64,000 nucleotides of DNA from Xiphydria camelus (GCA_963678675.1 OY783198.1:20446684-20510683), one strand, 5' to 3'. Shown: positions 22,799-35,103, counted from the stretch's first letter. Made by a program: numbers and translations. Notes: generated from the sequence alone by a model not told the origin.

Positions 22799-22927
22799 AA
22801 ATTGAAGGGTTTCTTTCAAAAACAACATTTGTCAAAAACGCCAATCACGATAGTATTGGTAATAATGCCAATACTACATGGATTGGCGTTTTTGACAAAT
22901 GTTGTTTTTGAAAGAAACCCTTCAATT
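22799..22927. repeat. 129-bp near-perfect palindrome
   Basis: Two 60-bp arms (left AATTGAAGGGTTTCTTTCAA, right ending TTGAAAGAAACCCTTCAATT) flank a loop of about 8 bases. The arms differ at only a few positions near ATC.CGATAG / CTACATGGAT. Such high arm identity implies recent origin or gene conversion. It could be a very short foldback transposon or a precursor of hairpin-derived small RNA. No transcription evidence is available. Confidence 0.85.
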
Positions 22928-24095
22928 CATTTGGTTTACCATAGGATATTCGGTACTACTCTTCCTGATTATGTGTGAGACATATATGAAGTCTGTTAGT
23001 GTATTCAACGGATCTTCGTGTCCCTGCATTTATATCCCAACAACCGAAAAAAAATTAATCCGAATTTAGATTCTAATTTTTCTATTCCATTTCTCTCGAA
23101 TTTCAAATTGAATGTTGGTTATTTTTAAACGATTCAATTCGTTTTAATTTCACAACTCATTTCAATCCGTTTCTATTAATTAATTTCCGAGAAATCTGAA
23201 TTCTATTTTATTCATAGCTATGTATACTGCGAACCATATTCTCTAGGATTCCATTTGTTTTTGCAGACACATATTAATAAAATTCGGTAAATCCCTATTT
23301 ATCATCTCAGATTCACATAGAATCCAGTGAATTCCTATTCGTCCTCATCAAACTTTTCTAGTGGATATCTGCATTCGCTGTGTCAAAAGTACATTAGATT
23401 CCCATAGAAATTGTCTGTGGAAATCTATGGGATTTCTTCAATAGGGCTAGTTACAATTTCGCTCGTATAAGGACGTATGTTTGCGTCCAGTGTGTTCTTG
23501 ATAAAATATCCTTCTCGCGATTCGTCTAATTCAAAGTGGATATTTGAGTGCTTAAACGAATCGCCGCAATCATCTAATTTTTGTGTGTGTGCGCGTAGTG
23601 TTATATGGCCTTTTTCCGAAATATTAAGTGTGCTGTGACATAGCGTATTTACGCTATACTAGTGCTCTATTTTGGATTACTTGAAGATCTTGGATTACTC
23701 GCACCGGATAGAATTCTGAAGCAGATCTGGACCGCGCTAATAATCATCGGTGAGTGATAATCCTCCAATGTTTCTTCATCTTATTTTCGATATGGAACTG
23801 GGCATAAGTTAAAAGCGGGTCGTCGTATCGTTTACATTCCGTCGCATAATTTTAAAAGGATGTACGTACATATTCGTACATACGCATCTACCTTTCAAAG
23901 CCGATGCGAACTTGACGACGCAATAGCAATGTAAAAAAGAATAAACTATATAATCAGGGATTTAGCAATACACGAAAATTAATTCTAAAGCCACGTATAA
24001 AGTAGGCAGATAGAACAACGGAAACGCCAATTTGATCTTCTCACTACTTAATTTTTTTGATAGCAGATTTGAAAAACTTGGAAGAAACCATTTAC
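22928..24095. other. AT-rich non-coding DNA
   Basis: No gene recognised. 23040-23440 is AT-rich with repeated GAATTC-like and AATTT blocks and a small inverted pair (TTCCCATAGAAA with AAATCTATGGGA, 23399-23434). Confidence 0.4.
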
Positions 24096-24312
24096 CCCGT
24101 ATTTTTTCATTTTTCATTTTTGATCTTATTTGAGCTGAAAAACGGCATTAAAAAATGCAGATACGTCATCGTGTCTTATAAGATCATCTCTCTCTCATTG
24201 CTCGGCATAGGTAAGTCTGTCTCTCTGGCTTTTCGATGACGTCACGATCGGATATTTTTTCGGATGTCTCCTTCTTCGCGTGATATCGAATATACGTACA
24301 GATTACAAATGA
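24096..24312. repeat. Dispersed repeat, copy A (partner at 63047-63292)
   Basis: Shared blocks in the same order as at 63.05 kb: CCGTATTTTT.CATTTTTCAT, AAATGCAG.TACG.CATCGTG, GTCTCTCTGGC.TTTCGATGAC, TTTTTTCGGAT, GTGATATCGAATA and CAGATTACAAAT. Non-coding; probably two remnants of one interspersed repeat of unknown class. Confidence 0.7.
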
Positions 24313-24528
24313 AATGAAAAAATACGAGTATTTTTTTATGCAAATACCGAATTTAAGCCGGATTCTGATAACGATAATCGACCTACTGATTGCAATTATA
24401 GCTAAAACAAATTCCTGCAAAATCCGAAAAAATTACGAGAATCGTATCTCCTAAACGACGGTAGTGGAACTGTTCTGTTCCAGTGGGTAATATTCAACGT
24501 GGTAAATCCATTCATAAAAATAAATAAA

Positions 24529-24534
24529 TTTATT
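24529..24534 (-). promoter_or_regulatory. Candidate polyadenylation signal of the innexin gene
   Basis: TTTATT on the plus strand reads AATAAA on the gene strand. It lies about 120 bases beyond the innexin stop codon in AT-rich DNA. Confidence 0.5.
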
Positions 24535-24651
24535 ATCTCGTTACATATCGGTACAAACTAACAGCGTCGGCAAACGCGACGAGTAAACTTTAAAGAACCG
24601 TATCCCGTAGATCACCGCCGATTGGAGAAAATCTCTCAGGAAATCAAATTC

Positions 24652-27095
24652 TCACGCGAATTCCGCCAAATACTTAGTCGGCAATATCGTTGCCAGCTCG
24701 TCCACGAGTTCTCTGTACACAATGGGATTCATATTGTGACCGAGCTGCTGTAGCAGGAACCAGTCTCCAAACTGGAGCCCTTTCACCACCGTTTCAGCCT
24801 TCGACCGAGAGATGACACGAGCTGTTGCTCTTAACAGATAAACTCTCGCCCAGGGTTGGGAGAATACGATTAATCTACGAATAAGAAATAAGCGCTAATG
24901 ACGAACCGTACTTACAATTCGCTCTCGTGGAATAAGACTGAGATTTTTACTTGACCTTGAGTTAGCCCGACTGACGGTACCCTTTTGGGATGCTGTTCTG
25001 TACCAACAACCCACGACTGACGTCATAGGTCGCGCGTGCATAACAGCACTCCTGGTACACTATCGACAGATTATGCTCTCGACAAGTTGCAATATACGAA
25101 CCTGTAGATGACAGCAAACACACTGACGGCTGCCAGAAACACGAACCAAAACCAGACGAAAACGAAAATCTTCTCGTTCACGACGTTTAGAGGCAACACG
25201 CACAGAGCGTCGTGCGTTTGCGGCGAACCGGACGATCCGATAGTGTGAATGGTGCATTTCGTCACTTTAGGGAAGAGTCGCGCCATCGGATCTACCCTTT
25301 GAAAGGGTTTGTTCTCGTTGGCGAACGCCGTAACCGCGGGACCGTAGCTTGTAAATTGACCCTCGAGAAACAGATCCAGTAAATAGATCTGCCCCATCTG
25401 CAAGACTCGGAATGAAATAAGATGTATCTCGGTCGAGTGGCGCTCGGAATAAAAGTGGAGCGCATTTATTTTTCCTCGAAAGAGTTTTTACTTCGCATTT
25501 GATTCTCTACCTAGTTACTAACGCAAGCTGATCTTCAACGAGCTAAATCTAACGGTCCACTTTAATTCCGAAGCATGCTCGATGATTGCTCTCGCGCGAT
25601 CGGAACCGTACCACATTGAGGAAATTCATCAGTTCGCAAATAAAGAAACGGAAGGCGTAAAAGTTGTGAGCATGAAGATTGGTCGTCGCGAAATAGTCGA
25701 CGAGTTGCGCTTTCCTCTCCGCGGTCCAGACGTCACTCAGTATTGGCGACGCGAGATTTCTCGAAAGCAAACTGACGGTTCTCCGTTCCCAGACGCTCCA
25801 CAAAGCCCGAGGAGCGTAAAAGAGAATTGCTTGCAGGGCAAGAACGAAGCAGACCTGTTGCATTGTATACATTTTCGTTAGATTCGCATTACAACGACCG
25901 CTTACTTCGCCCGCTTCGTTAAATCCGACCGATCGGGCGTTATTTCTCCCGTTTTGTCCACCCTTCCGTCCATCTTTCTCGTACGAACCCACTGATAATA
26001 GCGATGATGATGTATCACGTCGCCGTCGAGAGCCTGACCGACTCCTGGACCGGCCACGTCTTTCCCCGGAATTCCTCTCATGTGACGGGACACCGTAAAC
26101 GTGCTGTAGATCCAACAGTAAGCGTTCACGGATTCCTTGTCTGCCGAACGGGGAGGGAAAATGAATCGGAACTTGAAAAATACGCGTCATCGAAGTTTAT
26201 AACGTTATAGAGACGACTTTTCCCTTTTCCCGTCGCTCGCTACCGAAGCACTCGGCGCACTCGGGATCGAATCCACGAGGCGGAAGCCGATAAGTTTTAA
26301 TGCGTTCGAGTACTTCCTCGAGATTTTCCAGCAGAAAATTTCTTCCGCCTCGTTGAAACGGAATAAGCGGACGAACGGAAAAGCCGGATAGAGAACTCGT
26401 TCCGTCGTCGCTTGCGATCGACTCTCAGGGAGATTAAAGAAATGCCCTGCAAAAAAAAACAGTTCCTCGCAAATTTTAAAGCTCACGCCGCTGCCAAGTG
26501 TCCTCGAGGACCGTCGCGGGGCTCTCGGCTCCTGTCGGAGACCGACCTAACCTAATCCGACCGAATTTTGTTCAACGTACCGAGCACGACCTAAATCACA
26601 CTTGAATTTGAAAGCCCCGGACATGTTTTCCTTGCTTTCGAAGGCTGCGAGAAGCGCACCCTCCGCGAAGTGGCCGTGTTGACTCACCTCGCGACACTTC
26701 GCGGTCAATTCAGAAAACAGAATCGGACCGGGACTCTCGAGTCCGAAACCGGAGCTAGAGAGAGATGAGGGGCGTCGAAACATTTTCGATTATCGGAAAA
26801 CGTTTACCCCTCTCGTCGCCGGCGAGGTGGTCGCGCGGAGATGAAATTTTCGCGAATATCCGATCGGCGAATCGCGACGACAGAAGTCTCGCGCACAAAT
26901 TGCCGGGGCGTTACCGATCGTCGTGTCGGTGATGCAGGAGATCGGTTCGCCGAAATACTGCTTGGCGGTGACGAGGATCGCGCAGACCGTCAACAGCAGA
27001 ACCGTGGCGCGCGAGTGGAGCCTGAAGATGAGGTTATCGATCTTCACCGGCTCCTCTTCCAGCAGGCACTTGATCGGCGCGAAGAGATCGAACAT
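24652..27095 (-). CDS. Innexin gap-junction protein (Inx2-like), complete, five exons, 364 residues
   Basis: Innexins are four-pass plasma-membrane proteins that form invertebrate gap junctions and hemichannels. Exons: 26915-27095, 25989-26140, 25612-25854, 25102-25397 and 24652-24874; all borders are GT-AG and the sum is 1,095 nt, exactly 365 codons with TGA. The protein starts MFDLFAPIKCL; IDNLIFRLH (about 19-27) precedes the first membrane span (29-46). Both extracellular loops keep the expected cysteine pairs: Cys54 (EPISC) and Cys69 (NAYCWIYSTFTV); then VTKC and HDALCVLPLNVVNEK. YYQW-VCF (108-114) is the family signature before span 2, NFYAFRFFICE leads span 3, and FVFVWFWFVF is span 4. 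The tail ends GDWFLLQQLGHN.NPIVYREL. The length is typical. By eye it is nearest Inx2, but the second loop reads HTIGSSGSPQ where Inx2 has a KYGPSGSVQ-type sequence, so it may be a diverged paralogue. Confidence 0.95.
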
Positions 27096-30000
27096 CGTCG
27101 CGCGCGGTTTCCTCGCTTCCTCCTTCTTCTCGCCGTTCGCCCGTACACGTCGATAATCCCCGGTAAATTCTCGCCAACGCGAGAAACAATGTATCTAACC
27201 GCGCCGAGGATCCCACCCAAACTCCGAAACAATTGAAGCTCGTAGTACTGGAAATGCTCGCGACCGGTCTTTGTTACCGACGACGTTCCATTGTTAAAGT
27301 TCCGGCTGCAGCAGCCAATTGTTAAAACTTGACAATCTGCCGGATACGGATTATTATTGTTCGAGCGTTCGCGCATCTACGAAGACATCCCTCTCTATCC
27401 TCACGGGGTAACGCATTAATCGAGGGACCATTTCCAAGTTTCGCCCTAGCACGGAGAGTTTCAGCGGGCGAGTGCACCGGAAGTTACTTCGGCGCCAGCC
27501 GAGAGCGTCGGTGATTCACTCGACGCTGCAGTCGAGATGTCGTTTCGCTGGAATTACTCCGTAATCGTTGAAAAGCCCGGGAGACGACGCTGCCGAAGAA
27601 CTCGGTGGAAGAGGCCGAGAGGAGCCGAGGAGCTTGGACGAGACCAGGAATACGGGAGCGGCATTGGTTCTTGCGTCGAGTGTATCTTATCAAACCGGGA
27701 CGTTCATAAATTATGCGTCGCTGTATTTTCTCGGTTCCATACGTTCTCGTTTCCCCGCTTTTCGTCTCGTTTTTTCTTTGTCTCGTAGAGTGTCTGAATT
27801 CCTCTCTCCCTTTAACTTCTCGCTCTCTTCCATTATTCTTGATTTTTTCAACTCTAATTACAAATGCCGATATGCAAACTTCTGGATACAAGTCACACTC
27901 AATCGAGAGTTATCGAGACATTTATAAAAATATGAAAAAGATATTTAATTCTGAAATGTACACATTTCAGATGATAATCGTGGAGATTTAAAGTGAAAAG
28001 CAGAAGTGACAAAGACGTGACGTCGCATATCCCCTCACATTTGCCATCCCTTTGTCACTCTGTAGCAAGCCCTCCTGCCTTCTGACGGCGGTACGTAATT
28101 TGTAAACGTCCCCAGAGCCGTAGAGGGGACAAACCTCCCGTAAGATCCTCCGAATTTTAGGGAAGCCGATGAAAGTCTTATTTACAACGGTACACCTCGT
28201 TACGAGAATGTGCGATATCATCTTTGAGAGGGGAATAAAAAAAAAGGGGGGACGTATCGAGTGCACGTTAAGCACGGTAAACACAAACCAGGGATAATGT
28301 CTTCGCACAGAGGGATTAAGCGAGGTAACTTCAATTTACGGGCAGATATTTAATATCGGGCGGATGAAAATTGAATGGACGAGGGGTTGGTACATGGATT
28401 AACCGTATAATTTACACTTTAAAAAGGTCGACCGGCTGCGAAATAGCTTTTCATAGGTATACGTAGACATGCACGCGTAATGTAGAGAGGATGCTGTACA
28501 AAGAGGATGATAAGCTTAGCAGCGGCGCAAGAAATGTTTACGTTGGGAGGATTATTCCGGGTTGAAAGTTTCTCTCGTCGAAGTCCGCCAGCGCGCGAGC
28601 CCGCGGCACGTCATTATTGCATGGGCGAAAATGGAAGTCGAGATGAAATGATAAGGTAAAAAACAAGAAAAAGTGTTCCACAGCCCGCGCTAGGATCCCT
28701 TTTAACGCGGAGAGACCGACGCGGTAAATGAGATCGTATCGAAAGCACGTTTCACTGCGCAGGGGAATAAATAGAACTGATTTTTTGTATAAATGACTTG
28801 ACTTGATATCCGTATCACGGTATCGGGCGGTCAGAGAATTCTGTAGAACACTCTATAAAAAATAATATTTACATTCGACCAATGCCAAACATTTACCGCG
28901 TAGTACGGTAAGAAAAAAAGCTAAGTTTTCAGGGAAACTTATCACGCTAATCCCATCCCATGAATGACGCAATTCTATGAAATCAATTCCGACTAAACGA
29001 TTCGATTTATTTCAACGTGAAATTCGGCACTCGAACAACGAGAGTTCCATATCACATTTATCGTCAACCTTCGATGCCGAGCGTATTATTTATTAGTAAA
29101 AAATATAATTATTGTTACAATCGTAATTGCATGGTAATTCAATGTCGGTATATAGGTAATTTATGACTACGTAATAATGCGATGTAAGTGTACCGCGCGT
29201 ATTGCACTTGCAATCGTGTCTCACTGCAGCTCGCTTCTCTCCCTCTCTTTCTCTCTGTCTGTGCGTACGCTATGATTGTCCTACATCTACATAAACACGG
29301 GCTATATACAAGCAAGTGTCGTATCACACCTTTCGCCGATTTACCCGACGCCCGAGTCCGATCGAACTCCGATCGCGAGCCTCGAGGAGAGCGCGGCCAA
29401 CCGAACGCTAATCCTTGGATAGGTTGATGTCACACGCGCGGGGAGACATCGTCACCCCGAAAGCATCAATTTCGCGTAATGTTATTCGATGACGTCAAAA
29501 AAGTCGATGGGCTCTCGATAAACTTATACGACAACTTTTCCTATTAACGCCGAACGACATCTCAGACGATCGAAGCTGAACGTGCGCATAATATCATATT
29601 TTATCATCAAAGAGATGCTACGCGTGATATTTACAGACGAATTGATTAATCTGTTTTTCCGAGCTCCGCACGTGCGATTTACAGATCTTGCGTACTATTG
29701 ATTATATTCAACGTATAGATACAGTGCAATGTCCCAGGATGTCCCCCTCCCAGGTTATCGCCCTCTGGAGCTCTTATATTATATTTCTGGGACGTTTCAC
29801 TGGAATGTGATGTATAGGGCGCGAAGGGCCTCGAGAAACTTCTCCATATAGAATGAGCGGTGTCTAGGTCCCTGTGCTCCATATGATCAACTTTTGCATT
29901 CGAAACTTTAGCGTCCATCAATCATGTAATAAACGGATGGAAGAGATGCGTATCAATTAGTGGGAACCAGATATTCGTACGCGAAAGTTGGTTGCACGAG

Positions 30001-32609
30001 CTCGGGGCATTCAGATTCCGGTCATCCGCAGAGAGGGAATGTACGAAAGTTCCTTGAGTCTAAAAACATTGTTATTTCCGAAACGTCTGGCGTCGTGAAA
30101 CATTGAACCGTAGGCGTAGGTGTACGCGGCAAGCACACACGTAACGTTATATACTTATACCACCCTACCCCCATTTTCCTATCCAAGCTACACTTCATAC
30201 GTTCTATAATTAACTGCGATATCGGATGATCGGATCGAATATTTTCGCCCGAGGAATTTCATTAGGTACACCATTCTGGCTGCTCTGCAAGGGAGGCTGC
30301 GTACTTGAGCTTTCAGAGCGTAAGGCTATAATAGTTCGATTAACGCATCGACGGGTACTCCGATCTCCAGCCGTTTATTTTACCAAGCGGTCTGTAATCG
30401 GTCTGTCCGCGATGGAACGTATAGGTACATAGCGTCAATGATTTTGTTCGATCTGCTTTGAGTGACGATGCTTCAATCGAGTCGATTGTAGCTGAACGGT
30501 ACGAGCGGTAAGATCTTCTCGTTTTGCCATGAAGCACCAATCAAATTTAGCTTTCATGCCAAAACACCAAGATTTGCTCGAATCTTTCAACCAAGGTCGA
30601 CTCGATAAAAATACCGTCACCCAAAGCGGGTCGATCAGAATCATTGACGCTAGGTTTACACTAGACCCTGTCATGGTCATACGACACGGAGCGAATCCTA
30701 CTGCTTTAACACACCGTTCCAAATTTAACTCGGACCCCCGTGGCAAAGCGGCAAAACTCGCCAACATTGTCAGCTGCGCCGCGTCCCTGCAGAATAGCAA
30801 GCGAGACCGAATCGTTGTCCGACTGCTGTTTGTTAACGCACCGTATCTCGACCAACGTCGAAGTTTCTTCTTATTGCCGATCGTAAACAAGACCGTTTAT
30901 AGGCACGAGGCGCCCGAATAACGTCGGAGAGTTTCCATTTGCATTCTCTGCACTTACAGCTTTTATATCTCTTCGAGGAATGGGCACGGGATCGCGGCGG
31001 TAAATTGATAGCTGGACTGTTACCGCACGTGCTGTACGTCCCGTATATCGTGACCGGGTGGCGCTGCTTCGCGGTTCGGCACGTACGAGTGTGAGGAGTT
31101 GGTTGTTACGGTAATTGAACCGATCGTTGCGGACTCGGATGGTGGCTTGGGGGTAGGGGGATGAGTTCACCGCTACCCACGCAATGTGTGCGTCCGACTG
31201 GCGTATAATGGGAGAAAACGGTGGGGCGGGGACGCAACTATTTTCAAAGTTTCGACACGCTCCTCGAAAGTGTTCGTCCGTTGGTCGTTAGTCTCTGCCA
31301 AATTTTCGCTCTAATTTATATTTGATAACGGCTACCGCAGAGGATTAACTTTGGTATTTCGTGGTCGCACTATCACTGGAAATAATTATTCCCCGCGTTG
31401 TGGAAACGACGGCGTATACGTGATACTTTATGCTTATCGCGACACGAAAACGTAATAACGGCAACAGCAAATGGCCTACGGTTAATGCTTCCTCGTTGCG
31501 GTTGCTGACAAAAATTATAGTTACAGCGCACAATCGTCGACAATTATTGAAAAAATAATAATATGACAAATTTGTACGAAAGGACACCGGATTTTGCCAG
31601 AAATACCAGTCGATAGACATGGAAACCGATTTTTATAATCGAGAGATAAATTTCTTGGATTCAAATAAACGTTTCTCAAATAGATAAATATTTATATTTA
31701 CATTCAATTTATGCATTATTTCACCGACTCGTATGGTAATTATTTTAGATAAATAGCTCGTTACAAACTATTTTTAAAAACTTTTATTCGAATACGAGAA
31801 ATTTTCTCCGAACGTAGCGACCAATTGAAAAGTTCGATCTATTCGCGAGCGAAAGCTTTTTTCACAATTCGCTCGACACTCGATTCGAGTGCAGTATTCG
31901 CGCGAGATAACGAATCTCCGAGAGCCCAATGACGTTCACCCTTCACCGGGCGAAGATAATTTTTTTTCTGTTAGACGCGGGGGAACTCTTTCACGAGAGA
32001 TTAACTTACGCGACAGTTAATGGACACGATGTTTCGTGACAGCGTTGATAAATAAACCGTCGCCGTCGATTATTACCGAAAGTACCTACGTAACGGTGTA
32101 CATTGTTCCCCTTTCATGTGCAGCATATAGCGTTTTATTATACAAAGTAAAAGAGGAGCTCGGTGGTAAACGGGTTTCCGATAACGGGGTATAGCTTTTC
32201 CATTTCGAAATGATTCGAGAGGAAAACTTTCCGAGAAGTATTACATGACTGACGAATTATTTTCGAAGCACTATCGACCCGTCGCTGTAAATAGGGTTCG
32301 TTCTAATCGCGTGGATATTTAAGGCGAAATTAGAGAAAATTCAACGTTCGGTTATCTTGAATTAAGAACGGTGCTCTTGAGGTGGATCCACGTAATAGGT
32401 ACCATGTCAGAGAATCTCCCGTTCGAACTCGCGACGACGTTTTACATAATTTACATTATGTATCTCCCGATATCGTAATTTTCTTCTATACTTACACAGG
32501 ATGTCTCGAAACAAAGGATCGATACTCCGTATTTCGACGATCCTCTTACCCCATAACTTTTCCCCAATTTCGAAGTAACGTTCGATTTTTGAATAAAACA
32601 GTCGAATAA
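27096..32609. other. Intergenic DNA upstream of the innexin gene
   Basis: This is the presumed promoter side of the innexin gene, out to the nested palindrome at 32.6 kb. 27380-27700 is GC-rich and may include a non-coding first exon. 28000-28320 and 29000-32600 are mixed AT-rich DNA with no recognised coding exon. A 130-codon frame at 30529-30921 is listed separately. Confidence 0.4.
30529..30921 (+). CDS. Unrecognised 130-codon open frame (doubtful)
   Basis: The frame starts at ATG 30529 (MKHQSNLAFMPKHQDL) and ends at TAA 30919-30921 without low-complexity sequence. It includes DPVMVIRHGANPTAL and PRGKAAKLANIVS. The surrounding DNA is AT-rich enough that 130 open codons are somewhat unusual. 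The opposite strand is also open over most of it (30435-30890). I recognise no domain in either direction and see no splice or promoter signals. It could be a decayed transposon or gene fragment, or chance. Confidence 0.2.
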   Translation: MKHQSNLAFMPKHQDLLESFNQGRLDKNTVTQSGSIRIIDARFTLDPVMVIRHGANPTALTHRSKFNSDPRGKAAKLANIVSCAASLQNSKRDRIVVRLLFVNAPYLDQRRSFFLLPIVNKTVYRHEAPE

Positions 32610-32942
32610 CCCAGGTAGAATAAGATGGCAATTTTCAAAAAGTTATCTAAGGGCCGGTTTTACCAACACAGTATAAACGCGGTATAGCGCTATCCTGAGA
32701 ATAACCAGCAATAAGCCCTATGGTTATTCTCAGTATAGCGCTATACCGCGTTTATACCTGTTGGTAAAACCGGCCTTTAATGTAATACGAAATGTATAAC
32801 TAATGTCTGTCCAAAAGGTGACTTATTTTTCAAATATCTTAAAGGTATCCGAAAAAAGTCGCCTTTCGAACATACATTAGTTAAAAATTTGTATTACATT
32901 TAGATAACGTTTTGAAAAAATCACCATCTTGCTCTACCTGGG
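32610..32942. mobile_element. MITE with long terminal inverted repeats, interrupted by a second palindrome
   Basis: Outer ends CCCAGGTAGAATAAGATGG and CCATCTTGCTCTACCTGGG are inverted, followed inward by GTTATCTAA and its complement. The inner part GTAATACGAAATGTATAACT, AATGTCTG...GGTGACTT pairs with AAGTCGCC...CATACATTAGTTAAAAATTT. The left arm is split between TTATCTAA and AATGTAATAC by the palindrome 32651-32776, while the right arm is continuous. The family is unknown. Confidence 0.8.
32651..32776. mobile_element. Nested 126-bp palindromic insertion
   Basis: GGGCCGGTTTTACCAACA, TATAAACGCGGTATAGCGCT and GAGAATAACC are mirrored by GGTTATTCTC, AGCGCTATACCGCGTTTATA and TTGGTAAAACCGGCC, with a central loop of about 15 bases. 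It lies inside one arm of the surrounding element, with TAA at both sides, consistent with a TAA target duplication. It inserted after the outer element. Confidence 0.8.
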
Positions 32943-33894
32943 AACTGACAATATGCAAAATTAAAATTATCGGGGTCCATCGTCCAAAGGTTTAAGGTTA
33001 AAACAAGCTCCGTGTTTTCACAAACTCGGATCTGCAAGTCTGTATCATCCTTTCAAAAAAAATATAGCCTCGACCCCCCCATTTCCGGAGGCGAAGTAAG
33101 AGCGTTCTCCCGGGACACCTTTCGTACCGTCGGCACGAGTGCCCGGGAGGAGAAATTCCGAAGAGGAAGCCTTATATCAAAGTACGGTAGAAAAGCCCTC
33201 GAACCATCCGATAATCGATATTCCGAGTGGCCGGACTTTTAGAAACAACCAATTTTTTTTGACGTCCTCGGGGCATAGGTACGTATAACTGCGGAAGACT
33301 CCTGCGAGCGGAGCGGCGCGACGGGAACGAGTGTGTTAACCGTTCGAGATGTCGTTGGGGACGCTGATTGCTCGGAATTTCTTCGCCGGACGGCTTTTCC
33401 TCTAATTAAATTTTTCGAGGTTGAAGAGGGTGTGTAGAAAGTGGAACGCGGGGAGGAGCGGATGTGATTGACGTTAAAGGCGCGGTCCCTTCGAACTCTT
33501 CGAACGACCAATTTAACTCGCGCGAAAGTCATCGTGACCGCGAAGAGGAAGAAGAAGGGAAAGAGAGGATCGAAGAGGGGTGGATTGTGTGTCGTCGCGT
33601 TGGAAATGAGGGGATCCGCGGATAAGGGGATGAATCGGGAGAGTTCGAACTACGAAACTTCGGAACTAATTAATTAATCGCAGTCAAAGCGAGGACCGCG
33701 CAACGCGAGTTCGCATTTAAGCGGATGATTGGTACGATGAATCACGGTAATCAATTTATGATGATACGGGGATGTTAATTTTCCACTGTCGCTGTGATGA
33801 TGCGATGAAAATGCAATTAACCCGCGTGAACGACGAACAGGACTGATGAGAAATCATGAGAATGCGTCTAAACAATCGTAAATATACACTGGCG
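32943..33894. other. Intergenic, nothing recognised
   Basis: GC-mixed DNA with short open frames on both strands (33239-33677) and no recognisable product. Bases 33540-33600 are purine-rich. Confidence 0.4.
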
Positions 33895-34168
33895 TGTTAA
33901 GTAAAAAACGTCTTTGGCTAAAGAACGTAATTGAATATCAATTAAATGAAACGAAATAAATAATTAAATGTGATGAATAACGGTGAACGTTAAAAATAAT
34001 AATTAAAATAAATAGCTCTTTATTTTAGGGAAATTGTTATTACACTTATTTTTATGCCTAAATATTTGCGTTATTCATTTTAATTTAATATTTCATAAAC
34101 ATTGAAACGTTCTTCCTGATGTTATTCAGTGAAGAGGTTTTGGCCAAAGTCTTTTGCACACCAGTGTA
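33895..34168. mobile_element. Tc1/mariner-like MITE, 274 bp, TA target duplication
   Basis: The ends TACACTGGCGTGTTAAGTAA and the complement of GGCCAAAGTCTTTTGCACACCAGTGTA are inverted (TACACTGG.GTG..AA..). TA lies on each side (33893-33894 and 34169-34170). The right end, read inward as TACACTGGTGTGCAAAAG, matches the general style of Tc1-type ends. The AT-rich centre has no transposase. Confidence 0.8.
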
Positions 34169-34170
34169 TA

Positions 34171-35022
34171 CCTAGAATCAATTTATTGTCGAAATAGAAA
34201 AACTAAAACAGTTATAAACGATAATAATTCCGTGTCATAAAAGCCGTATCTTTCTTCATAATAAACGTGTTTACTCGTCGCGTATACACGTGTGGCTGAT
34301 CGACCCCGTTCATCATAGACTGGCTTTTCCAGCTTGCACACGTCATTAGTGACGTTTATTGATTCGACAGAATGTCGAGCCTGCGTTTCCAACGGCTTAT
34401 GCCTTAGTAGAGCGTACGCCTCCCCATTTTCACTGCATGTCAGACGCGTCGGAAATTCAGAGTAGACGCGGCGTATTCCATTTTAAATAAGTCACGTCTT
34501 CAACAAAAAAAAAATAAAAAATAAAAAATAGAAACCCCGGGTGGGGTTTTTTAAATGACAGAATTTTTTACTTTCAAATTTGTCCTCATTCCAAAAATTC
34601 GGATAAAAACTCGCGTTTCGACTCGTAAGAATTCGAAGATAGTGAAGTCATCGATCGGGATGTACACATACGGGGTTTTCGGATGTTTCTACCGTGTAGA
34701 AGAACAATTTTTCCTTAGAAACTGGTATATTGCGATGTAAACTGTTACGATTTAATCTTTTCGAAAGAAGAATTACTGTATCGCACTGTAAAAACACCCG
34801 CAAACCCTCACGTGTACCTCTTTTTTTATTATAAATACAGTAAAATTTACCGGTACCAGTCTCTCTCTCTGTGAAATCTGGAATAATCACAGTCCTTGAC
34901 ATTTGGCGCTGCGACAACTTTACAATTTACCAAACGTTTCGGTTTAATCCTAAAGTGGGGTTGGCTTCGCATGAAATATTCCACACGCGTATCGTACGAG
35001 TCCTTTCGATAGCTCGCGTACG
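34171..35022. other. Intergenic, downstream of the CUB gene
   Basis: No gene recognised. An A-rich low-complexity run (AAAAAATAAAAAATA) lies at 34504-34531. Confidence 0.45.
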
Positions 35023-35028
35023 TTTATT
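35023..35028 (-). promoter_or_regulatory. Candidate polyadenylation signal of the CUB gene
   Basis: TTTATT on the plus strand (AATAAA on the gene strand) lies about 250 bases after the stop. It would give a short 3' untranslated region that includes the CA repeat at 35104-35139. Confidence 0.45.
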
Positions 35029-35102
35029 CCCCGCGGCATATTTCTCCCTCTCGCTCCATTAAAGAAAGTGGATAATACAGTACGCACACCGCTCTCCTCG
35101 TT

Positions 35103-35103
<1 letters not shown>

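Noticed and set aside
22799..22927. Annotation of the palindrome as a microRNA gene
   Set aside because: Arms of 60 bp with nearly full pairing are too long and too perfect for a typical animal pre-miRNA; kept as a palindrome only.
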